Part shown: one piece after another, positions 23,785-31,885 of the stretch
Numbering within the stretch: position 1 is the stretch's first letter
How the letters are laid out: each line of letters begins with the position of its first letter
NCBI GenBank assembly: GCA_041650795.1
Contig: JBAZKK010000002.1
Span: 1-64,000 of the forward strand
From: JBAZKK01 sp041650795
Lineage (GTDB): Bacteria; Omnitrophota; Gorgyraeia; Gygaellales; Profunditerraquicolaceae
Length of the DNA: 64,000 nt
Direction: 5' to 3'
Translations under genes and position numbers: made by a program
Notes under the pieces: model-generated
What the model was told of the DNA's origin: nothing
The model's input: the letters and a program-made list of their open reading frames with translations, nothing else
Database searches by the model: none

Positions 23785-24881
23785 CTGATAAGGAGGCGCT
23801 GCTCGCTCTGAATTTAATCGGTAGCATCGGTAGCGTAAGGCTTAACAATCTCTTGCGTTGTTTCGGCTCCGCCAGCCGCATATTCTCTGCCCGGCGCCAG
23901 GAGTTAATCCGTGCCTGCGGCATCGGGGAAAACATCGCTTCCAGAATAACCTCTTTTAACAGCGAGGCGCTTTCAAGGGAGTTTTCTTTAGCCAAAAGGT
24001 ATGGGCTTAGCATTATTACGCAGTCGGAAAGAGACTACCCCGAGAATCTGAAGAATATTCCCGACCCGCCCCTGGTGCTTTACGTAAAAGGTAGCTTAAG
24101 CCGGGATGACGATCTTGCCTTTGCTATCGTGGGTTCGCGCCTGGCTTCTGTTTACGGCTTAACCAATTCCGAGCATTTTGCGGGAGAGCTGGCCTGTCTG
24201 GGGTTTTCCGTTGTTTCCGGAATGGCGCGCGGCATTGACACTGCAGCCCACCGCGGCGCCCTAAGGGCAGGCGGCCGGACCATTGCGGTCATCGGCAGCG
24301 GATTCAACCACATCTATCCGCGGGAAAACAAAGGCCTGGCAGAGAGGATCTCCGAAAACGGAGCCGTAATATCGGAATTCCCCATAGATGCCAGCCCCTT
24401 AAAGCAGAACTTTCCGCGGCGTAACCGCATTATCAGCGGATTAAGCCTCGGGGTATTAGTAGCAGAGGCAGCTTTAAACAGCGGGGCCCTTATCACTGCG
24501 GATTTTGCCCTTGAGCAGGGCAGGGAGGTTTTTGCCTTACCCGGTAAAATTGATGTCATGACATCTTCCGGCACCAACGGTTTAATCAAGCAGGGCGCAA
24601 AGCTGGTTTCGGGCATAGATGATATCCTGGAAGAATTAAAATCCCCTCTCATGGCAAGGGTTTGCCGGAAAGAAAAAGAGGACTCCCCTGAAATAAAGAG
24701 GGATTCTATTGACAGGGAAGAGGCGCTGTTATATAACTTGATTCCGAAGGAGCCGGCATCGCTGGATAATATTATAGAGAAGAGCGGGCTTGGCATCCCG
24801 CGTTTATCGGCGTTATTGCTGGAGCTCGAGTTTAAAAAATTAATCCGGGAGCTGCCCGGGAAGAATTTTGTCAGGACCTGA
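23781..24881 (+). CDS. dprA: DNA-processing protein DprA
   Basis: Loads RecA onto single-stranded DNA during transformation. 366 residues: an N-terminal helix-hairpin-helix region, then the Rossmann-like DprA core (FAIVGSRLASVYG, VVSGMARGIDTAAHRGAL, FPRRNRIISGLS, SGALITADFALEQGREVFALPG), and a C-terminal winged-helix (about 310-366). The order dprA-topA-xerC matches B. subtilis smf-topA-codV. Competence genes proper are not in the window. Confidence 0.95.
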   Translation: MTDKEALLALNLIGSIGSVRLNNLLRCFGSASRIFSARRQELIRACGIGENIASRITSFNSEALSREFSLAKRYGLSIITQSERDYPENLKNIPDPPLVLYVKGSLSRDDDLAFAIVGSRLASVYGLTNSEHFAGELACLGFSVVSGMARGIDTAAHRGALRAGGRTIAVIGSGFNHIYPRENKGLAERISENGAVISEFPIDASPLKQNFPRRNRIISGLSLGVLVAEAALNSGALITADFALEQGREVFALPGKIDVMTSSGTNGLIKQGAKLVSGIDDILEELKSPLMARVCRKEKEDSPEIKRDSIDREEALLYNLIPKEPASLDNIIEKSGLGIPRLSALLLELEFKKLIRELPGKNFVRT

Positions 24882-24882
24882 T

Positions 24883-26850
24883 ATGAAAGATAAAAGTTTA
24901 GTGATAGTCGAGTCGCCCACCAAAGCCAAGACCATCGGGAAAATACTGGGAGATGATTTCAGCGTGGTTTCCTCCATGGGGCATCTGGTTGACCTGCCGC
25001 AGAAGAAATTAGGAGTGGAGATTGAAGATAAGTTCCAGCCTTCTTATGTAGTAATCCCCGCCAGGAAAAAAACCTTGAGCAGCTTAAAGAAGGAAGCCAA
25101 GGGCAAGGGCCTTATCTATGTCGCTACGGACCCGGACCGCGAGGGAGAGGCTATTGGTTGGCACATCAAGGAGCGGCTTTTTCAAGATAGGGATGTCAAG
25201 CGGGTTGTTTTCCATGAGATTACCTCCCAGGCGGTAAATGAGGCTTTCGGGCAGCCGCGGGATTTTGATATGAATATGGTGGAGGCGCAGATCAGCCGCC
25301 GGGTCCTCGATAGGGTAGTAGGGTATTTCTTAAGTCCCCTTCTTTGGAAGAAGATCGCCCGAGGCTTGAGCGCCGGGAGGGTTCAGTCCGTTGCCTTAAA
25401 GCTGATAGTGGAGCGCGAGAAGGAAATCCGCAGGTTCACCCCGCAGGAATACTGGGAGATTGAAGCAGAGCTCCTCAAGAAAAACGGCGCTTCATTTCTC
25501 GCTAAACTCGAAAAGGTCGATGGCGAGAAGCCGAAGATAAGCATTAAAGAGGAAGCCGGGGCAGTTGCCTCCGATATCAAGACCAGGACTTTCTCGGTAT
25601 CGAATGTCGAGAGAAAAGACAAAAGGCGCCATCCCTACGCTCCGTTCATTACCAGTACCCTGCAGCAGGAGGCCTTTAATAAATTACACTTCAACGCCTC
25701 CCGCACCATGATGTTGGCGCAGCAGCTTTACGAGGGCATTGATATCGGCGAAAGCGGACCGGCGGGGCTTATCACTTATATGCGCACGGATTCCACGCGC
25801 GTGGCTCCGGAGGCAATCACAGAGGTGAGGGGGCTGATAACCGGCCGCTACGGCAAGGATTACCTTCCCGAATCTCTCAATGTCTATAAAGTAAAAAAAT
25901 TTGCCCAGGAAGCGCACGAGGCAATCCGGCCCAGTATGGTTAACCGCTCACCGGATTCGCTTATTCGTTACCTGACGCCCGATCAATTGAAACTGTATGA
26001 TTTAATCTACCGCCGTTTTGTGGCGAGTCAGATGGTGCCGGCGCTTTATGCCGTTACCACCGTGGATATCAAGGCTGAGAGGTATTTATTTAGCGTCTCT
26101 TCCACCGAGCTTATCTTTGACGGCTTCAGCGCTGTTTATAACTCCGATAATGAGCAAGAGGATAAGAAAAATAAGATACCGCCGCTGGAGAAGGATGAAG
26201 CACTGCAATTGCTGAATCTTCTGCCATCCCAGCATTTTACTAAGCCACCTGCGAGGTTTTCCGACAGCTCGCTGGTCAAGGCCCTGGAGGAGGACGGCAT
26301 CGGCAGGCCTTCTACCTACGCCCCGATTATTTATACCCTTCTTCATCGTGATTACGTGCGCCGGCTCAAAGGATATTTCCACCCTACGGAATTGGGGATT
26401 AAGGTCTGCGAGCTTCTGATGGAGTATTTCCCCAAGATCATGGACGAGGGGTTTACCGCAGCAATGGAGGAAGAGCTGGATGAGATTGAGGAAGGCAGGA
26501 TGGAACGCCTGAAGGTGCTGGAGGATTTCTACCAGCCTTTCAAGGAGAGTCTGGACTTCGCCCAGAATAACATTAAAAAAGAGGTGGTTGAGACCGGAGA
26601 GGCATGCCCCCAGTGCGGCAAACCCATAATCATCAAATGGGGAAGGAAGGGAAAATTCCTGAGCTGTTCCGGTTTTCCGGAGTGCAAATACTCAAAGTCC
26701 ATTACCACCGGCGTCAAATGCCCCGAGGCCGGATGCGGGGGGGAATTGATTGAGAGGCGTTCCAAGAGAGGATTCTTCTACGGCTGCACCAATTATCCCA
26801 AGTGCCGGTTTGTTTCAAAGACCCTTCCCGAGCAGAAAAAAGACACATGA
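24883..26850 (+). CDS. topA: DNA topoisomerase I
   Basis: Relaxes negative supercoils. 655 residues from ATG 24883, one base after the dprA stop; the TTG at 24868 overlaps dprA and is disfavoured. TOPRIM blocks SLVIVESPTKAKTIGKIL and ATDPDREGEAIGWHI, and active-site Tyr299 in LITYMRTDSTRV. Two C-terminal zinc fingers follow: CPQC...CSGFPEC and CPEAGC...CTNYPKC. Shorter than the E. coli enzyme because there are fewer C-terminal fingers, as in many bacteria. Overlaps the recombinase start (ATGA). Confidence 0.97.
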   Translation: MKDKSLVIVESPTKAKTIGKILGDDFSVVSSMGHLVDLPQKKLGVEIEDKFQPSYVVIPARKKTLSSLKKEAKGKGLIYVATDPDREGEAIGWHIKERLFQDRDVKRVVFHEITSQAVNEAFGQPRDFDMNMVEAQISRRVLDRVVGYFLSPLLWKKIARGLSAGRVQSVALKLIVEREKEIRRFTPQEYWEIEAELLKKNGASFLAKLEKVDGEKPKISIKEEAGAVASDIKTRTFSVSNVERKDKRRHPYAPFITSTLQQEAFNKLHFNASRTMMLAQQLYEGIDIGESGPAGLITYMRTDSTRVAPEAITEVRGLITGRYGKDYLPESLNVYKVKKFAQEAHEAIRPSMVNRSPDSLIRYLTPDQLKLYDLIYRRFVASQMVPALYAVTTVDIKAERYLFSVSSTELIFDGFSAVYNSDNEQEDKKNKIPPLEKDEALQLLNLLPSQHFTKPPARFSDSSLVKALEEDGIGRPSTYAPIIYTLLHRDYVRRLKGYFHPTELGIKVCELLMEYFPKIMDEGFTAAMEEELDEIEEGRMERLKVLEDFYQPFKESLDFAQNNIKKEVVETGEACPQCGKPIIIKWGRKGKFLSCSGFPECKYSKSITTGVKCPEAGCGGELIERRSKRGFFYGCTNYPKCRFVSKTLPEQKKDT

Positions 26851-27719
26851 TGCAAAGGTATATCGAGAAGTTTGTCCGCTATCTGGAGATTGAAAAGAAC
26901 TATTCCAGCCATACCATTCTCAATTATAAGCTGGACCTCAATGATTTCGGCAACTTCTTGCAAGAGACGCCGCCGGAGAAGATAGATTACCTCCTGCTGC
27001 GTAAATACCTGGCTAACCTAAAAGACAAAAACCTCAATGCCCGCAGCGTAGCGCGGCGGCTTTCAACGCTTCGTTCATTCTTCAGGTTTCTTACCCGTGA
27101 AGGTCTCCTCAAGGATAACCCCATTTTAAGCCTCTCCAGCCCCAAGATCGATAAACACCTCCCGGAATTCCTGACTGAGGAAGAGGTGGCTAAATTAATA
27201 TCTTCCGTGATGCTAAGGGGTGAAAATGATGAGAGAGGGTTGCGCGACCGTGCGATACTGGAGATGTTCTACAGCACCGGGATGCGGATTTCCGAACTGG
27301 TGGGCTTGTGCCTTGACGACATTGATTTTATCGGAGGCGTGGTAAAGGTAAAAGGCAAGGGTAAGAAAGAACGCATGCTGCCGGTAGGCAACTGCGCCAT
27401 CTCAGCCATCCGCGGTTACCTTGACAAGAGGAAAAAGCAGTCCGCGGCGCTCTTCCTGAACAAAAACGGCAGCGCCATCAGCGGGCGCGGCGTCAGGAAC
27501 ATCGTAAAAAAATACCTGAGGCTGGCGAGCATCAAACAGGGGGTGTCGGCGCATACCCTGCGGCATTCCTTTGCTACTCACCTTTTAAACCGCGGCGCGG
27601 ATTTAAGGAGCGTACAGGAATTGCTCGGGCACGCCAACCTTTCCACTACCCAGATCTACACGCATCTTACTACCGAGAGACTGAAGAATATCTATGACAA
27701 GGCCCATCCCCGGGCGTAA
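26847..27719 (+). CDS. XerC/XerD-type tyrosine recombinase
   Basis: 290 residues from ATG 26847, overlapping the topA stop; longer readings lie inside topA. Catalytic set: Arg147 (GMRISELVGL), a Lys in the KGKGKKER turn, His236-Arg239 (HTLRHSFATHLL), His262 (LGHANLST) and Tyr271 (IYTHL). The N-terminal core-binding domain starts YIEKFVRYLEIEKNYS. Position after topA suggests the chromosome-dimer resolvase acting at dif rather than a phage integrase. Whether it is XerC, XerD or a single Xer cannot be told. Confidence 0.94.
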   Translation: MMQRYIEKFVRYLEIEKNYSSHTILNYKLDLNDFGNFLQETPPEKIDYLLLRKYLANLKDKNLNARSVARRLSTLRSFFRFLTREGLLKDNPILSLSSPKIDKHLPEFLTEEEVAKLISSVMLRGENDERGLRDRAILEMFYSTGMRISELVGLCLDDIDFIGGVVKVKGKGKKERMLPVGNCAISAIRGYLDKRKKQSAALFLNKNGSAISGRGVRNIVKKYLRLASIKQGVSAHTLRHSFATHLLNRGADLRSVQELLGHANLSTTQIYTHLTTERLKNIYDKAHPRA

Positions 27720-27731
27720 AAGGAGCAGGCG

Positions 27732-29015
27732 ATGCGCCTCGTGTATAATTTAATAGCCCTGGCAGTAACCCTGGCGTATCTTCCGGCGTATCTGGCGCGC
27801 CGTAAGTTCCATCGCGGTTTTCTGAGGCGCCTAGGCATCCTGCCTCAAGACCTAATGATGAAGCGGCCTATCTGGATCCATGCCGTCAGCCTCGGGGAGG
27901 CCAAGGCGGTCAGGACGCTGGTGGAGATACTGCGCAGCGTTTATCCCCAAAAGCAGTTTGTATTCTCGACGGTTACCACTACCGGCAATAAAATTGCCCG
28001 GGAGATGGCAAGGGAAGGGGATCTGGTAACTTATCTGCCGCTGGATTTTAGTTTTAGCGTAAGAAATACCATTGCCAGGATCAATCCGTGTATTTTTATT
28101 ATTGCGGAGACCGAGATCTGGCCAAACCTTATTTCCTGTCTTTTCGGCAGAGGCATACCTGTCGTGATAGTCAACGGCAGAATATCGGACCGCTCCTTCA
28201 GGGGGTACCGCATCATAAAATTCCTCTTTGAGCCGATACTCAGGAAGGTCAGTCTTTTTTGCGTGCAGAGCGATAGCGATGCCGCCAGGTTTGTTGCCCT
28301 GGGAGTGGCCCCGCAGAATATCCGCGTAAGCGGCAATATGAAATTTGATATTGAGGATAACCCGCGCTTGGAAGATGACGCCGCCGGTTACCGCCGGAAA
28401 CTGGGGCTTGGAGAAGGGGATAGGCTTTTGGTTTGCGGCTCTACCCATCCCGGTGAAGAGGAGCTTCTTCTGGATGTATACCGGCAGTTATCAGGAGATT
28501 ACCGCCGTCTCCATCTTCTTCTTGCGCCGCGTCACCCTGAAAGGTCGGTGCAGGTAGGAGACCTTATACGCAAAGCGGGTTTCCAGCCTTCGGCGACTAG
28601 CCGTTTAGGGCAGGGAGGTTCAAAAGGAGAGAAGGTATTTATCGTTGACAGCATAGGCGAGTTAATGGGGTATTATGCGGCAGCAGACCTGGTTTTCATC
28701 GGCGGCAGTCTTATAAAAAAAGGGGGGCACAACATACTGGAGCCGGCAGTGCTGGCAAAGCCGGTTATCTTCGGGCCTTATATGTTTAATTTCAGGGATA
28801 TCGCCAGGATGTTTTTGGATAATCAGGCTGCGCTTTCAGTGCGCGGCAGCGGGGAATTAAAAACAAGACTTAAGGAATTATTGGATAATCCTGCGAAGGC
28901 CCTGCTTCTGGGAGTCCGCGGCAGGCAATTGATACTGGAGAACCGCGGGGCGACCGGAAGGATCCTGAAAGAAATTGAATCTTTTCTCCCTGCCTCCGGA
29001 TCGCCTCTTCATTAG
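27732..29015 (+). CDS. waaA: 3-deoxy-D-manno-octulosonic acid (Kdo) transferase
   Basis: Transfers Kdo from CMP-Kdo to lipid A at the inner membrane. 427 residues, GT30 family. A short N-terminal membrane segment (LIALAVTLAYLPAYLA) is followed by WIHAVSLGEA, VFSTVTTTGNKIA, AETEIWPNL and the C-terminal GGSLIKKGGHNILEPA donor-site block. Its substrate enzymes kdsA, B, C and D lie 15 kb downstream. Whether one or two Kdo residues are added cannot be predicted. Confidence 0.95.
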   Translation: MRLVYNLIALAVTLAYLPAYLARRKFHRGFLRRLGILPQDLMMKRPIWIHAVSLGEAKAVRTLVEILRSVYPQKQFVFSTVTTTGNKIAREMAREGDLVTYLPLDFSFSVRNTIARINPCIFIIAETEIWPNLISCLFGRGIPVVIVNGRISDRSFRGYRIIKFLFEPILRKVSLFCVQSDSDAARFVALGVAPQNIRVSGNMKFDIEDNPRLEDDAAGYRRKLGLGEGDRLLVCGSTHPGEEELLLDVYRQLSGDYRRLHLLLAPRHPERSVQVGDLIRKAGFQPSATSRLGQGGSKGEKVFIVDSIGELMGYYAAADLVFIGGSLIKKGGHNILEPAVLAKPVIFGPYMFNFRDIARMFLDNQAALSVRGSGELKTRLKELLDNPAKALLLGVRGRQLILENRGATGRILKEIESFLPASGSPLH

Positions 29016-29061
29016 GGCATAAACCGTTTTTTCTTCTAAACTAAACAGGTTTTTTGCTAAT

Positions 29062-29997
29062 ATGGTCAGGATTATAAGAATAAGCTTACCGGTATTAATA
29101 TTTGCTTTTTTCTCCGGGGGATATTCTTTGGCTGAAAATAAAGCAGAGAATCCGAGTGCCTCTACGCTTACGGAATTTCGGCAGGCCCTTCGCAAGATTG
29201 TTGTGGTAAAGGAGGAGAGGTTTGCCGGCGAATTCGATTCTTATGTGCGCTACATGCCTTCCAGCGGCGCTGCCGGGCAATCCGGAAAAGTGGGCGTGGT
29301 GGATTCGTTTTCAGAGTATAGCTACGAGACCAAGGCCTTTGGGAAGCTGCCGGTGGAGCTTGTATTGGGAACCGAATATATGGGGATAAAGAATAGTACC
29401 GCGGTAAAGCTCCCATCGCATCTGACCTCCGTATCTTTTGGCGCCGAAACCGTAGTTCCATTTTTCAATATCAGTAAGGTTTATTTTTCGGCAGGCCTGG
29501 CCTCTTTATTTACCGGAGACGGTTGGAGCTTCCATTCGTCTTCTTTCAGGATACCGCAGCGTTACTTCTTGATTTACCAGCCGAACGAACAATTAACATT
29601 AGTATGCGGGATAGGGGTGTGGCCGGATTATAAGGAGACAGTTTGGCCGATTGCAGGATTTATCTATAAGCCTAACGAGAAGCTTGTCTTTAACCTTGTG
29701 CCTAAGGAGCCCGAGATCTCCTATGCCGTAGATGAAAGGTTAACTATTTTTGCGCAGGGGGATATGTCGCAGAGCGAATACGAGGTTAAGCAGGGCCAGC
29801 GCAAGAATGCGGTATTGGAGTATAACGAGATACGCCTCGGAGCAGGCGCAAGGTATAAATTCAACCGTCACCTTAAATGTTCTGTTTCGGCCGGCAGCAT
29901 ATTTGACCGCTCTATTAAGTACCGTGATGATAGCCTGGGCAAGGTGGCGGTCAAGAACGGCTTCTATACAGAATTCCGGATGGACCTTGGTTTCTGA
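29062..29997 (+). CDS. Predicted outer-membrane beta-barrel protein
   Basis: 311 residues, no family recognised with certainty (DUF6268-like barrels look most similar). Signal peptide about 1-24 (LPVLIFAFFSGGYSLA). After a linker come alternating amphipathic strands (YFSAGLASLFTG, YFLIYQPNEQLTLVCGIGVW, LVFNLVPKEPEISYAVDERLTIFAQG) and the chain ends FYTEFRMDLGF. A terminal aromatic residue is the usual signal for BAM-mediated insertion. It lies inside the LPS locus between waaA and lpxK, so an envelope role is likely but undefined. Confidence 0.7.
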   Translation: MVRIIRISLPVLIFAFFSGGYSLAENKAENPSASTLTEFRQALRKIVVVKEERFAGEFDSYVRYMPSSGAAGQSGKVGVVDSFSEYSYETKAFGKLPVELVLGTEYMGIKNSTAVKLPSHLTSVSFGAETVVPFFNISKVYFSAGLASLFTGDGWSFHSSSFRIPQRYFLIYQPNEQLTLVCGIGVWPDYKETVWPIAGFIYKPNEKLVFNLVPKEPEISYAVDERLTIFAQGDMSQSEYEVKQGQRKNAVLEYNEIRLGAGARYKFNRHLKCSVSAGSIFDRSIKYRDDSLGKVAVKNGFYTEFRMDLGF

Positions 29998-30100
29998 TGC
30001 CTCATTGTTACCTGTCATTCAACCCTGCCCACCGCCTTTCCTTAATAATATAGGGTTTTATCTCTAATGCGTTGTGTGTTATAATATTAACCTGGCTAAG

Positions 30101-30391
30101 ATGTTAAAATACAAGAAGATAAAGATTGGCAAAGGGTTTATAGAGACACTCGTAATGGATCTCGCCAAAAAGCGCCTTATAGTTTTAAGAGGCAGGTACG
30201 GGTATGTCATGTGCGGTTACCTTAACCTTAAGGCCGCCCGGAATTTTAATGATGCGGCGGCAAAAATCACGGGCGTCTCTAATATTAAAGGGGCCTTAAA
30301 GGCAAAGGTATTCGCCAGCACCCCCCGGGCGCGGAGGCTTGGGGTATATCCCGGTCAGCCGATAAGGGAAGCGTTAAAGCTCATGGCCTGA
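30101..30391 (+). CDS. DUF1805 (YunC-like) small protein
   Basis: 96 residues from ATG 30101. Matches the DUF1805 pattern: KYKKIKIGKGFIETLVMDL, the GYVMCGYLNL core, a DAAAKITGVSNI segment and ARRLGVYPGQPIREAL. Function unknown. A perfect TATAAT lies at 30080-30085, about 16 bases before the start, though no good -35 box accompanies it. The stop overlaps the next ATG by one base (TGATG), so the two are co-translated. Confidence 0.8.
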   Translation: MLKYKKIKIGKGFIETLVMDLAKKRLIVLRGRYGYVMCGYLNLKAARNFNDAAAKITGVSNIKGALKAKVFASTPRARRLGVYPGQPIREALKLMA

Positions 30392-30810
30392 TGAAGATTA
30401 TTAACGAAAAGATCTCCCTTAACACCAAGGGAAACCCCGACCTTCTCGATATTACCGCAGATATCAAGAGGATCCTTGACTCGACCAACCTTAAGCGGGG
30501 CAGCGTTACGGTTTTTGCGGTCGGCTCCACCGCAGCCATTACCACCTTTGAATACGAGCCCGGACTCCTTCAGGATATGCAGGATATCTACGAGAAGCTC
30601 GTTCCTCGCCGCAAGGGTTATTATCACGATGATACCTGGGGGGATGCCAATGGTTTCAGCCATCTGCGCGCTGCCTTGCAGGGGCCATCTTTGACCATTC
30701 CCTTTGACGAAGGGAAACTTCTGCTGGGGACCTGGCAACAGGTAGTGCTGGCCGAATTTGACAATCGGCCGCGTAAACGCCAGGTGTTAATTCAGATTAT
30801 AGGTGAATAA
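30391..30810 (+). CDS. YjbQ / UPF0047 family protein
   Basis: 139 residues typical of the family: GSVTVFAVGSTAAITTFEYEP, a conserved YYHDDTWGDANGFSHLRAALQG block carrying the likely metal-binding His and Asp residues, and GTWQQVVLAEFDNRPRKRQV near the end. Some members show weak thiamine-phosphate-synthase activity; the real role is unclear. Coupled to the DUF1805 gene and followed directly by lpxK. Confidence 0.9.
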   Translation: MKIINEKISLNTKGNPDLLDITADIKRILDSTNLKRGSVTVFAVGSTAAITTFEYEPGLLQDMQDIYEKLVPRRKGYYHDDTWGDANGFSHLRAALQGPSLTIPFDEGKLLLGTWQQVVLAEFDNRPRKRQVLIQIIGE

Positions 30811-30811
30811 A

Positions 30812-31885
30812 ATGCGCAATTACCTCTATCGTCTTGCTACGGATTCATCAGGCGGAATCATTGCCGGGTTTATGAAGGCGTTGCTTTGGGTATTATCATG
30901 GTTTTATGGGCTGGTGGTGCGGGTTCTGATTTTCATGCGCTCGCGCAGACCTAAAAAAGCGGGATGTCTGGTTGTCAGCGTCGGAAATATTACGGTAGGG
31001 GGCACAGGCAAGACAAGCCTGGTGGAGTTCATATGCCGTTACCTTAAGGACAACGGCCGCAAACCAGCAGTGCTCACCCGCGGTTACAAGAAGCCCCGTC
31101 TGGCAGGCCGCAGGCCGCAGTGCGCTTATGAAACTATGGGGGACGAGCCGTATATGCTGCAGAGGAACCTCAAGGATGTCTTGGTGATAGTTGACGCCGA
31201 TCGCTTGCGCGGGGCCAGGCAGGCGCACGATTACTACGGGGTTGATACGGTAGTGCTGGATGACGGCTTCCAACAATGGGGAATCAAGAAGGATCTGGAT
31301 ATAGTCGCTATCGACGCAACAGACCCTTTCGGTAATCGTAATATGCTTCCCCGTGGAATCCTGCGCGAACCGCTTTCTTCCCTCAGGCGCGCGGATATAC
31401 TAGTATTGACCAAGACGAACCTTAACCCCGATAACCAGGATATCAAGGATTTTTTAAGCGGCATAAATCCCCGCGCCTTCATCGCAGAGAGTATTCATCA
31501 GCCGCTAGGGTGTTATCTCCTGGGTAGAGAGAACGATATGCTGGGGGCGGATTTTCTTAAGGGCAAGACGCTGGCTTTATTTTCAGGTATTGCCGACCCC
31601 GATTCATTCGAAAACCTGGTTTTAAGCCTGGGCGCCCAGGTGGGGCTCGCCTTTACTTTTGACGACCATCACCGTTATACCAAGAGCGACATCGATGGCA
31701 TAATGGCTGCAAGCCGCCAGAAAGGCATCTCTACCATCGTTACCACCGAGAAGGATGCCGTGAGGCTGCGGCAGGTTTGCGCCGGTCCAGGCAATACGCA
31801 GATACTGGTGTTACGTATCGGATTGAAGATTACGCATAATGAAAAAGGACTACTGGATAGATTACTTGGGATATACCGCCCTTAA
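30812..31885 (+). CDS. lpxK: Tetraacyldisaccharide 4'-kinase
   Basis: Phosphorylates lipid A disaccharide at the 4' position at the inner membrane. 357 residues from ATG 30812; the GTG at 30803 lies inside the previous gene. Walker A GNITVGGTGKT (58-68) after an N-terminal hydrophobic segment, then the VLTRGYKK, GDEPYML and VVLDDGFQQW blocks of the family. Its 3' end overlaps the next gene by 47 bp, an unusually long overlap. Confidence 0.95.
   Translation: MRNYLYRLATDSSGGIIAGFMKALLWVLSWFYGLVVRVLIFMRSRRPKKAGCLVVSVGNITVGGTGKTSLVEFICRYLKDNGRKPAVLTRGYKKPRLAGRRPQCAYETMGDEPYMLQRNLKDVLVIVDADRLRGARQAHDYYGVDTVVLDDGFQQWGIKKDLDIVAIDATDPFGNRNMLPRGILREPLSSLRRADILVLTKTNLNPDNQDIKDFLSGINPRAFIAESIHQPLGCYLLGRENDMLGADFLKGKTLALFSGIADPDSFENLVLSLGAQVGLAFTFDDHHRYTKSDIDGIMAASRQKGISTIVTTEKDAVRLRQVCAGPGNTQILVLRIGLKITHNEKGLLDRLLGIYRP

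Noticed and set aside
26847..27719. Phage or island integrase with attachment sites
   Set aside because: The recombinase follows topA as XerC does in B. subtilis, and no tRNA, direct repeats or phage genes are nearby.
27852..28448. Minus-strand open frame of 198 codons
   Set aside because: Lies wholly within waaA on the other strand and has no family features.
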